Positions 8,689 through 16,347 of a DNA stretch of 64,000 nt are shown here, one piece after another. The stretch's first letter is position 1; each line of letters opens with the position of its first letter. The translations under genes and the position numbers were made by a program. Under the pieces are notes generated by a model. That model searched no databases. It saw nothing but the letters and a program-made list of their open reading frames with translations, and was not told the DNA's origin. The stretch is from Lichenifustis flavocetrariae (lineage in GTDB: Bacteria; Pseudomonadota; Alphaproteobacteria; Rhizobiales; Beijerinckiaceae): positions 1 to 64,000 of the forward strand of contig NZ_JAMOIM010000003.1 of assembly GCF_026130545.1 (NCBI RefSeq), given 5' to 3'.

Positions 8689-9751
8689 CGAGGCTGGCTT
8701 CGCTCTCGCGATCGAAGATGTGCAGATCGGCGGGGTCGAAGCCGATCTGCATTGGGTCGCCCAACGTGACGTCGAGACGCCGCGCAAGGGTCATCACCAT
8801 GGCTTGCGACGCGACCTTCAGCTTGACGAAGGTCGTACTCCCGGTGGATTCGATATGGTCGACGACACCGTCGAACCGCGCTCCGCCCTCTTGGCTGAGG
8901 CGCAGATGCTCTGGACGCAGTCCCAAGAGCACCGGCCGTCCCGGCTCCAGAAGCATGGGGAGCGACAAGAGCGGCCCTTCTGCACCGTCAAGCCGCGCCG
9001 CCCGGCCCGACGGATCCACCGTGCCGGGCAGGATGTTCATGGCCGGAGAGCCAATGAAGCCCGCCACGAAGCGGCTGGCCGGGCGGTCGTAAAGATCGAG
9101 CGGCCGCCCTTGCTGCTCGATGCGCCCGGCTCGCATCACCACGACATGGTCGGCCATGGTCATGGCCTCGATCTGGTCATGCGTGACATAGACCGAGGTC
9201 GCCGCGAGACGGTCATGCAGGTCACGCAACTCGCCGCGCATGTGAACCCTGAGCGCCGCGTCGAGGTTCGACAGCGGCTCGTCGAACAAAAAGACCTTCG
9301 GGTCGCGCACGATGGCGCGCCCCATGGCGACGCGTTGTCGCTGGCCGCCCGAGAGCTCGCGCGGGTAGCGGCCGAGAAGCGCTTCGAGACCAAGGGTTGC
9401 CGCGGCCACCTGCGTGCGCCGCGCGATATCGGTTCTGTTGAGCCGCCGCAATTTCAGCGCGTAACCCATGTTTTCGGCGACCGTCATATGCGGATAGAGG
9501 GCATAGGACTGGAACACCATGGCGACGTCGCGTTGGCGCGGAGGTCGTCGCGTGACGTCCTCACCGGCGATGCGCAAGGTACCGGCGGAAATCGCTTCGA
9601 GGCCCGCGATGGTCCGCAGCAGCGTGGATTTCCCGCAGCCGGAGGGACCGACCAGAGCCACGAACTGCCCGGCCGGCACCGCAAGATCGATGCTCTTGAG
9701 CGCGTGATACGTCCCATAGTGCTTCTGGAGACCATCGAGGGTGATCTGCAT
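8648..9751 (-). CDS. Sugar ABC transporter ATP-binding protein (MalK/UgpC type)
   Basis: This 367-residue ATPase has Walker A GPSGCGKST at 35-43, Q81, the signature LSGGQ at 133-137, Walker B VFLFDE at 153-158 and the switch histidine at 191. A C-terminal regulatory TOBE/OB domain begins around residue 240, as in MalK and UgpC. The frame stays open upstream of 9751, but homologous sequence begins at the ATG at 9751, eight bases after the permease stop. It is the only transporter ATPase in the window. It may therefore energise both this importer and the ATPase-less importer at 2419-5456, as shown for MsmK-like ATPases elsewhere. Confidence 0.95.
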   Translation of the reverse strand: MQITLDGLQKHYGTYHALKSIDLAVPAGQFVALVGPSGCGKSTLLRTIAGLEAISAGTLRIAGEDVTRRPPRQRDVAMVFQSYALYPHMTVAENMGYALKLRRLNRTDIARRTQVAAATLGLEALLGRYPRELSGGQRQRVAMGRAIVRDPKVFLFDEPLSNLDAALRVHMRGELRDLHDRLAATSVYVTHDQIEAMTMADHVVVMRAGRIEQQGRPLDLYDRPASRFVAGFIGSPAMNILPGTVDPSGRAARLDGAEGPLLSLPMLLEPGRPVLLGLRPEHLRLSQEGGARFDGVVDHIESTGSTTFVKLKVASQAMVMTLARRLDVTLGDPMQIGFDPADLHIFDRESEASLVTQRDAPPRAGRA

Positions 9752-9759
9752 GGCGGGAC

Positions 9760-10572
9760 TCACTTGATGGCGCCAGCCGTGAGGCCGGCCACGATGCGTC
9801 GCTGAAGGAGCACGAAGATGATGAGGATCGGCGTCACATAGATGGCCGAATAGGTCATGATGCCGTGCCAGTCGCTCGTGTTCGGACCCAAGAAGGCCGA
9901 CAGGCCGACTGTCGCGGTCTGCAGTCCGTCGTCGCTGATCATGGAACGGGCGAAGACATATTCGCCGAAACTCTGCAGGAACACGAGGACGGCGGCGACC
10001 AGGATGCCGTTGCGGGCGAGCGGCACTGCAATATGGAAGAAGGCGGCGAGGCGCGAATGCCCGTCGACGAGCGCGGCCTCCTCCAAGTCCCGCGGCACGC
10101 CCGCGAAGCTGGCCCGGCAGATCACCACGTAGAACGGCAGCGCCTTGGCGGTCTGGGCCAGGATCACGGCGAGACGCGGGGTCCCCAGAAGTCCTGCGAG
10201 GTTGAAGCCCACGAAAAGCGGTGTGACGACCAGCGAGGAGGGCAAGACCTGCATCATCAGCACGAAGAACAGGAGGGCATCGACCCAGCGGCCCCTTGCG
10301 CGACCCAGCACATAGGCGCAGCCGGTGCCGAGCACGATCACGAGGGCCGTGACCCCCACCGCCACCACGAGCGAATTCCACAGATAGGAGGGCATGTGAC
10401 GGCCGAAGAAGACCTCACCGACGTTCCAGAACGGGCGTTGGGGAACGAGCGTCGGGGGATACTGGACAATCTCGGCATCGTCCTTCAGCGCCGTCGCATA
10501 CATCCAATAGAGGGGAAACAAGTAGGCGCCGGTGATCCCGATCCCGATCGCGGTGAGGAGGTAACGCTTCAT
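9760..10572 (-). CDS. Carbohydrate ABC transporter permease (MalG type)
   Basis: This 270-residue inner-membrane protein has six predicted helices and the EAA loop (LEEAALVDGHSRLAAFFHIAVPLARN). It begins at an ATG preceded by GAGGGGCGGGC. It sits between the MalF-type permease (9 bp away) and the ATPase (8 bp away), the usual CUT1 importer layout. It forms the channel together with the upstream permease. Confidence 0.93.
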   Translation of the reverse strand: MKRYLLTAIGIGITGAYLFPLYWMYATALKDDAEIVQYPPTLVPQRPFWNVGEVFFGRHMPSYLWNSLVVAVGVTALVIVLGTGCAYVLGRARGRWVDALLFFVLMMQVLPSSLVVTPLFVGFNLAGLLGTPRLAVILAQTAKALPFYVVICRASFAGVPRDLEEAALVDGHSRLAAFFHIAVPLARNGILVAAVLVFLQSFGEYVFARSMISDDGLQTATVGLSAFLGPNTSDWHGIMTYSAIYVTPILIIFVLLQRRIVAGLTAGAIK

Positions 10573-10581
10573 GCCCGCCCC

Positions 10582-11562
10582 TCAGCCTATTTGCTCGTGC
10601 CGCGTCGAGCGGACGTAGAGGGTCGCGACGCCGATCACGACCGCGATCATCAGCACCGCGATCGTGCTGCCGCCGGCGATGTCGTAGGTCTGGAACGACA
10701 ATTGCCAGGACCAGAACTGGGCCACGTTGGAGCTGTTCGAGGGGCCACCCTGCGTCATGCCGGCAAAGAGGTCGAACTGCTGTAGGGTGAAGATGACCGA
10801 CAGGGACACGAGCGCCCCGAGGGTCGCGCGCATCATCGGTAGCGTGATGGAGCGGAAACGCTCGACCGGCCCGGCCCCGTCGAGTTGCGCCGCTTCATAA
10901 AGATCCTTCGGAATGGCCGCGAGACCGACCGACAGGAGAAGCATGTTGAAGGGAATGCCGAGCCAGATGTTGGCGATCGTCACGGCATAGAGCGAGGTCG
11001 CCGGGTCCGACATCCAGAAGATCTTGGTCGGGTGCAGGTGCGTGACGGCGAGCAGGGAATTGACCACGCCGTTGTCGCCCGCGAGCATCCAGCGCCAGAT
11101 CCCGCCCACCACGAGGCCGGGCATGATCCACGCGGCGAGGAAAAGGCCGCGCATGATGCCCGCACCTGGAAAGTCCTGCTGGAAGAAAAGGGCGAGCGCG
11201 AAGCCGAGAACGAGTTGGCACGCGACCGACAGCGCCACGAAAACCAGAGTATGGCGCGCCACCATGCCGGCCTCGGGGCGGGTGAGGACGTCGACGTAGT
11301 TGGCGAAGCCGACGAAGGGCCGGCTGAAGTCGCCGAGCGTGAACATGTCGACCTGCTGAAGCGACATCAACACGGTGTAGAGGATCGGCGCGAGGCCGAA
11401 GACGATCAGATAGACGAGCGTGAGCAGAACCAGCAGGGCGTCGAGGCCACGCCCGTCGCGGAATGTATCGAACACGGACAGGCGCATCGTTGATGCGGTG
11501 GGGTCTGGCAGGGCAGATACCGCAATGCGCCCCGGTCTGCTCGTCTGGCCGCTGATCTTCAT
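10582..11562 (-). CDS. Carbohydrate ABC transporter permease (MalF type)
   Basis: This 326-residue inner-membrane permease has a cytoplasmic N-terminal extension of about 40 residues, six helices and the EAA loop (LYEAAQLDGAGPVERFRSITLPMM). The ATG at 11562 is preceded by GCGAGGTGGC. A second ATG at 11487 would remove most of the extension but lacks a ribosome site. It lies 48 bp downstream of the binding-protein gene. It is the second importer of the island and differs clearly in sequence from the first, so the two are not a recent duplication. Confidence 0.92.
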   Translation of the reverse strand: MKISGQTSRPGRIAVSALPDPTASTMRLSVFDTFRDGRGLDALLVLLTLVYLIVFGLAPILYTVLMSLQQVDMFTLGDFSRPFVGFANYVDVLTRPEAGMVARHTLVFVALSVACQLVLGFALALFFQQDFPGAGIMRGLFLAAWIMPGLVVGGIWRWMLAGDNGVVNSLLAVTHLHPTKIFWMSDPATSLYAVTIANIWLGIPFNMLLLSVGLAAIPKDLYEAAQLDGAGPVERFRSITLPMMRATLGALVSLSVIFTLQQFDLFAGMTQGGPSNSSNVAQFWSWQLSFQTYDIAGGSTIAVLMIAVVIGVATLYVRSTRHEQIG

Positions 11563-11610
11563 GCCACCTCGCAGTATAGGTTCACCCGAGACCTGGACGG
11601 CTGGAGGGGC

Positions 11611-12822
11611 CTATTTCTTGAGGACCCGGTCGATCTGAGCCTGTGCGGTGTCGAGCGCCGTCTTGGCGTCGGTCTGATGCGTGAGGGCAGCCTGAACAGC
11701 GGTCTGGATGGGCTTCGAGATCTTCACCCAGTCGGGGCTCGGGCCACGCACCTTCGCGTCTTCCAAAGCCGTGGCGAAGACCTTGTAGGCCGCCGGCCAT
11801 TTCGGATCGGGCACATCGACCTTGGAGGCCGGCAGGAACCCGAAGTCGTTCCACACGGTGGGCATCCGGGCATTCATGAAGGAGATCATCGCGAAGGCCT
11901 CCTTCGGATGCTTGGCCTTCGTCGGGATGACGTTGGTGCCCTCGCCGAGAGCCGAGGCACGCGGGCCGCCGGCCGTCTTGACGGGCAGCAACGCGACACG
12001 CCAATCGAACTTGGCGTCGCGGCTCATGCGCGGCAGTTCCCACGGGCCGGAGACGACCATGGCGGCGTTGCCGGCATTGAACGTGCCGGTCGAATCATAC
12101 TGCCCGCGCACGAGAGTGTCGGGCGAGGCGACCTTCTCGTCGATCAGCTTCTGCCAAAACTGCAGAGCCTCGACGGCGCCCGGCGTGTTGATGTGGTCGT
12201 AATTGCCGCCCGCCATCTGCACCCAGGGCAGGAACTGGAACGTGCCCTCCTCGGAATTCGCGGCCGAGAAAGCCAAGCCGTAGACGTTCTTGGCCGGGTC
12301 GGTGAGCGTCTTGGCGGCGGCGTAGAATTCGTCCCAAGTTTGGGGCGGGTGGTCGGGGTCGAGCCCGTGGGCCTTGAACATGTCGGCGTTGTAAAAGAGC
12401 GCCAGCGTATTGGCGCCGCGCGGCACTGCATAGACCTTGCCGTTCACCGACGCGGCGCCGCGCGGGCCGGGGTAGAAGCTCTCCATGTCGATCGTCTTGT
12501 CGGCCGCGATCATGCCGGTGAGGTCACTCAGCGCCCCCCGGGAGGCGAGCAGCGCCACGTCCGGATTGTCCACGTAGCTGATATCCGGGACGTTGCCGGT
12601 CATGGCCGCGCGGGCGAGATCGTTCACCATGTCGGGAAACTGCACGCGGCGGACATTCACCTTGATGTCCGGGTGCGCCGCCTCATAGGCCTTCGCCATG
12701 CCGTAGGCATATTGCCCGTCCTGGTCGACCGACCAGAAGTCGAGCGTGAGCGGCTCCGCCCGCAAGCTCGATCCACAGACCCCCAATAAGGCCACAGCGG
12801 CCAACGCCGTCGTTTTCATCAT
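11611..12822 (-). CDS. Extracellular sugar-binding protein of ABC transporter (family 1)
   Basis: This 403-residue periplasmic binding protein has a signal peptide of about 22 residues (cleavage after SSLRA, before EPLTLDF). The mature protein shows family-1 features, such as KAYEAAHPDIKVNVRR near the N-terminus and the central TWDEFYAAAKTLTDP block. Two adjacent ATGs (12822 and 12819) follow GGGAGGAGAACC, and I took the first. It supplies substrate to the permeases at 9760-11562. The operon order from here is binding protein, permease, permease, ATPase. Confidence 0.93.
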   Translation of the reverse strand: MMKTTALAAVALLGVCGSSLRAEPLTLDFWSVDQDGQYAYGMAKAYEAAHPDIKVNVRRVQFPDMVNDLARAAMTGNVPDISYVDNPDVALLASRGALSDLTGMIAADKTIDMESFYPGPRGAASVNGKVYAVPRGANTLALFYNADMFKAHGLDPDHPPQTWDEFYAAAKTLTDPAKNVYGLAFSAANSEEGTFQFLPWVQMAGGNYDHINTPGAVEALQFWQKLIDEKVASPDTLVRGQYDSTGTFNAGNAAMVVSGPWELPRMSRDAKFDWRVALLPVKTAGGPRASALGEGTNVIPTKAKHPKEAFAMISFMNARMPTVWNDFGFLPASKVDVPDPKWPAAYKVFATALEDAKVRGPSPDWVKISKPIQTAVQAALTHQTDAKTALDTAQAQIDRVLKK

Positions 12823-12877
12823 GGTTCTCCTCCCTATAGTGTCGTCCGGCCCTCTGACGGGGCCGTGGCGGTTCGGT

Positions 12878-13795
12878 TCAGGCGGGGTTCGGCACGAAGC
12901 TGCCACCACGGCTGAGCTTGAGATGGTTGAGGGCCGCGACCTGCCCGGTCATCTCCAGGGCGTCACGATAAACCGGATCGTGCCAGCCTTCGATATCGAT
13001 CGAGCCGCGATAGCCTCCGAGGCGCAATTCGGAAATCACATCCGTCCAATTGGTGTCGCCGAAGCCGGGCGTGCGCATGAACACGAACGGCACCTTGCCG
13101 AACACTCCGTGGCGGCGGATCACGTCCCACCGGACGGTCGCGTCCTTGCCGTGCACGTGGAAGATTTTCGTGGCCCATTCGCGGATCTGCGGCACGGGGT
13201 CGATGAGATAGACGAGCTGGTGGCAAGGCTCCCATTCGAGGCCGAGGTTGTCGTCCGGCAGCGAGTCGAACATCAGCCTCCAGGCGTCCGGATTATGCGC
13301 GATGTTCCAGTCGCCAGCGGCCCAGTTGCCATCCATGGCGCAATTCTCGAAGGCAATGCGCAAGCCGCGGTCGGCGGCGCGCCTGGCGAGATCGCCCCAG
13401 ACTTCCCTGTAACGCGGGAGGCTGTCCTCGATGGGCTTGCCGCGCACCCGACCCGTGAAGCCACAGATGGTTTTGGCGCCGAACAGATGGGCATTGTCGA
13501 TCAGCGCCTTCCAGCCTTCGAGGGTCTGACGGTCGAGATCCCGGTCCTCCAGCGGGTTGCCGAACATGCCGAGCGTCGGGATCGTCACGTCGCGGTCGCC
13601 GATCGCATCCTTCAGGCCGTCGGCCAGGCGCGTGAGGTCGGTCCCGCCGGTCGTCTGCCAGAAGAAGGGTTGCAGGCTCTCGAAGCCGTGCGGCAGGATC
13701 TGCCGCACGTAGCCCGCGGGGTCGGGTGCGTTGCACTTGATCATTGTGCCGATGCGGAAAGCCCTGGTATCGGCCGGTGCGGATGCGTCGCTCAC
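12878..13795 (-). CDS. Sugar isomerase/epimerase-like TIM-barrel protein
   Basis: This 305-residue protein is of the AP-endonuclease-2/xylose-isomerase-like superfamily. Ligand-bearing segments are visible: FENCAMDG, LGLEWEPCHQLV, HVHGKDATV and SIDIEGWHDP, giving the usual Glu, His and Asp set for a divalent metal. It starts with GTG, and its first four bases overlap the stop of the upstream oxidoreductase gene, so translation is coupled. It is only distantly related to the isomerase at 1339-2391. With its oxidoreductase partner it probably processes the sugar delivered by the adjacent importer. Confidence 0.83.
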   Translation of the reverse strand: MSDASAPADTRAFRIGTMIKCNAPDPAGYVRQILPHGFESLQPFFWQTTGGTDLTRLADGLKDAIGDRDVTIPTLGMFGNPLEDRDLDRQTLEGWKALIDNAHLFGAKTICGFTGRVRGKPIEDSLPRYREVWGDLARRAADRGLRIAFENCAMDGNWAAGDWNIAHNPDAWRLMFDSLPDDNLGLEWEPCHQLVYLIDPVPQIREWATKIFHVHGKDATVRWDVIRRHGVFGKVPFVFMRTPGFGDTNWTDVISELRLGGYRGSIDIEGWHDPVYRDALEMTGQVAALNHLKLSRGGSFVPNPA

Positions 13796-14826
13796 GCGGA
13801 AAGCTCCATGACGTCGTTATAGGTGACCCGATGCCCCGTTTCGGCGCTCCGGATCGCGCCCAGCACCATGGCCAGGCTGCGGATGTTGTCAGTGCCCGGA
13901 CATTCCGGGGTACGGCCGCCGCGAAGTGCATCGAGGAAATCACGAATGACACCCTCGTGGCCGCCGATGCGGTCGCCGGGATCAAGTGGTGGGATCTCGA
14001 TCGAGGTCTCCTCCGAAAGCAATCCGGTGCGCCCGATTGGCCGTTCCGCCGCAAACCCGTCGGCGCCATCCCAGGTGAGCGTGCCGTTCTCGCCGACCAG
14101 GCGCCACACGCTTTCCCAGCTCGTGCGCAATCCTTCGGCCGCCCAGCTGCCCCGATAGGTCAGCACCACGCCACCCGACATCTCGAAGATTGCATTGGCG
14201 GCGGCGCCGGTGCGGTACCACGAGCCTTTGGGGTTGGTCTCATGGCAGTAGACCGCCTTGGGCACTGCGCCCGAGACATAGCGGGCCGCGTCGAAAGTGT
14301 GGATCGCCATGTCGAGCAGCAACACGTGATCCATGTCTTCGCGGAAGCCACCGAAATGCGGTCCAATGAAGAAGTCGCAGTGAACGGCCGTCAGCGCCCC
14401 GATGGCACCGCTCTCGACAAAGCGCCGCAAGCGGCGGATGCCTGCCAGGAAGCGGCGGTTCTGCACTACCGCATGCACGCGTCCCTTGGCGGCGGCGAGA
14501 TCGATGAAGTGGCGCGCGTCGGCGAGGCTCGTCGCCATGGGCTTCTCGGTCAGCACGTGGCAGCCGTGCCCTATAGCCGTCTCGACAACCCCATGCCGCG
14601 CCGCCGGGACCGTCACGTCGAAGACGATGTCCGGATGCGTCGCTTCGAGCACGGCGGCGAGGTCCGTGCCGCAGAGGACATCCGCCAGCTCGAATGCCGC
14701 GGCCTGCCGCTTCGCGGCCGCCAGATCGAGATCGACCAGTGCCACAATCTCGAGGTCGTCGATTTTGGCGCATGCGTCGAGCCAACCACGGCTCATCTGC
14801 CCGCAGCCGACTAGGGCCACTTTCAT
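13792..14826 (-). CDS. Gfo/Idh/MocA family oxidoreductase
   Basis: This 344-residue dehydrogenase has VGCGQMSRGW as its nucleotide-binding motif at residues 6-15, TEKPMAT as the catalytic lysine motif, and a C-terminal substrate domain. The ATG follows GGGAGGCGCCGATC. It is the first gene of the leftward six-gene operon, divergent from the LacI regulator and 48 bp from the palindromic operator. It is the third Gfo/Idh/MocA enzyme of the sugar island. Substrate unknown. Confidence 0.9.
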   Translation of the reverse strand: MKVALVGCGQMSRGWLDACAKIDDLEIVALVDLDLAAAKRQAAAFELADVLCGTDLAAVLEATHPDIVFDVTVPAARHGVVETAIGHGCHVLTEKPMATSLADARHFIDLAAAKGRVHAVVQNRRFLAGIRRLRRFVESGAIGALTAVHCDFFIGPHFGGFREDMDHVLLLDMAIHTFDAARYVSGAVPKAVYCHETNPKGSWYRTGAAANAIFEMSGGVVLTYRGSWAAEGLRTSWESVWRLVGENGTLTWDGADGFAAERPIGRTGLLSEETSIEIPPLDPGDRIGGHEGVIRDFLDALRGGRTPECPGTDNIRSLAMVLGAIRSAETGHRVTYNDVMELSA

Positions 14827-14873
14827 GATCGGCGCCTCCCGTTTCGCCAGCTTTTGCCGGTCTCACTTGCGTC

Positions 14874-14887
14874 CGTAAACGTTTACG
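14874..14887. promoter_or_regulatory. Perfect palindromic LacI-family operator
   Basis: The sequence CGTAAACGTTTACG is a perfect 14-bp palindrome with a central CG, the classic form of LacI/GalR-family operators. It lies in the 112-bp gap between the oxidoreductase operon (start 14826) and the LacI-type gene (start 14939). It is therefore placed to repress both the catabolic operon and the regulator itself. I saw no second copy elsewhere in the window. Confidence 0.8.
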
Positions 14888-14938
14888 ATGGTGGACGGCC
14901 CGTGTGAAGCTGTCAAGAACCCCGGGGGAGGAAAGTTC

Positions 14939-15976
14939 GTGACGGCGAATCGGACGATCGGCATTCGGAGATTGGCGGCCGAACTGGGGATCTCAATCGG
15001 CACCGTCTCGCGCGCCCTGAACGACCGCACCGATGTGAACTCCCAGACGCGGGCGCGTGTGCGCGAAGCCGCCGAACGGCTCGGCTACGTGGCCAACCAT
15101 TCGGGCCGCAGCCTCCGGCAGGGGTCGACCGGCACGGTGGGGGTGCTGTGGCGCGTGTCGGAGAGCCTGGAAACCCATGGTGATCCGTTCTCGGTTGCCC
15201 TGTTCGACGGCATGCAGACGGAACTGGCCGCGCAGGGACGCGACCTTGTGCTGCTGATGACCCAACCTCATGAACAGCTCGACCGAGTGCGCCGCGTCGT
15301 CGAACGCCGCATGGTGGACGCGCTGATCCTGCCGTGGACGGAAATCGACGATCCTCGCCTCGATCACGTCGCGGCCCAGCGGTTTCCATTCGTGGCTCTC
15401 GGTCGCAGCCGTTCTGGCGGTGACCATGCCTGGATCGACTTGGACTTCGAGACCGCCGGGCGCACGACGATCGAGCGCCTGGCCGGCCTCGGGCATCGCC
15501 ACATCGGCCTCATGGCGTCCAGCCGCGAGCTGATGCAGGGCGCGGTGCTGACCGAAGCCTGCCAGGCGGCTCTCGCTGCACTCGGCCTGCCCCCCGCGGC
15601 GGTTGTGCCCGACAGTCTGACCGAAGCGGGCGGCTATCTCGCGAGCGCTGCTTTGATGGAACGCCATCCCCGGCCTACCGCGCTCATCGCCAACAGTGAG
15701 CGGATGGCCGTGGGGGCCTACAGACTTGCGGCGGAGCGCGGTTTCGTCGTCGGCCAGGATGTCGCCGTGATTGCCATCGCGTCCGACAATGCCCTGTGCC
15801 GCTACCTCAGTCCCTCACTGACCTGCTTCGACCCGGCCCCCTTCTCGCTCGGGCGTCGACTCGCTGAGGTCGCCCTGGACCAGCTCGTCGCACCGCTCAC
15901 CCGGAAAACAGAGCAGCTCTGGCCCATGCGGCTCATCGAACGGGAAAGCGATGGCGCGGCACGACCCAATGTGTGA
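14939..15976 (+). CDS. LacI family transcriptional regulator
   Basis: This 345-residue repressor has a LacI helix-turn-helix with hinge (residues about 7-60; LAAELGISIGTVSRALND...VREAAERLGYVAN). The C-terminal part is a periplasmic-binding-like sugar-sensing domain. The GTG at 14939 has an excellent ribosome site (GGGGGAGGAAAGTTC). An in-frame ATG at 14888 abuts the operator and lacks one. It is divergent from the six-gene oxidoreductase/isomerase/importer operon and is probably its regulator, responding to a sugar or its oxidised product. Confidence 0.93.
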   Translation: MTANRTIGIRRLAAELGISIGTVSRALNDRTDVNSQTRARVREAAERLGYVANHSGRSLRQGSTGTVGVLWRVSESLETHGDPFSVALFDGMQTELAAQGRDLVLLMTQPHEQLDRVRRVVERRMVDALILPWTEIDDPRLDHVAAQRFPFVALGRSRSGGDHAWIDLDFETAGRTTIERLAGLGHRHIGLMASSRELMQGAVLTEACQAALAALGLPPAAVVPDSLTEAGGYLASAALMERHPRPTALIANSERMAVGAYRLAAERGFVVGQDVAVIAIASDNALCRYLSPSLTCFDPAPFSLGRRLAEVALDQLVAPLTRKTEQLWPMRLIERESDGAARPNV

Positions 15977-16347
15977 CCACCGTCAAGGTCGATGCTGAAG
16001 CGGCCCGGCGCGCGCAGGGATTTCTCTTCCTGGTCTCCCCGGATCAAAGCCGATGTTCCGTTTGCATGAAGCGGCGACCGGCACCTGTCATGACACTGCT
16101 GAAGGTGAGATCCGGAGCGGGCGGGACAAGGGCTCGCGTGCCGTTTCGTTGGCCAGCACAAGAAGCCGGGGAAATAGTGCTGTTCCCTTCCTACCGCCGC
16201 GCCCGGCTGACGCGCTCCGGATCTCGGGGCGAAAATGCCGGCCGACGCGAGAAGGTTCAGCGCTGTGGCTATTTGTCATCGAGGTCCGGCCGGAACGGAT
16301 CTGAACCTACTCTCGATGCAGCGCCCAGCGGCGTCGGGCACTCTGGA
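15977..16347. other. Gene-free convergent interval
   Basis: These 371 bases separate the ends of the LacI gene and the glycan operon. I found no convincing reading frame, RNA gene, strong hairpin or repeat here. Confidence 0.5.
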
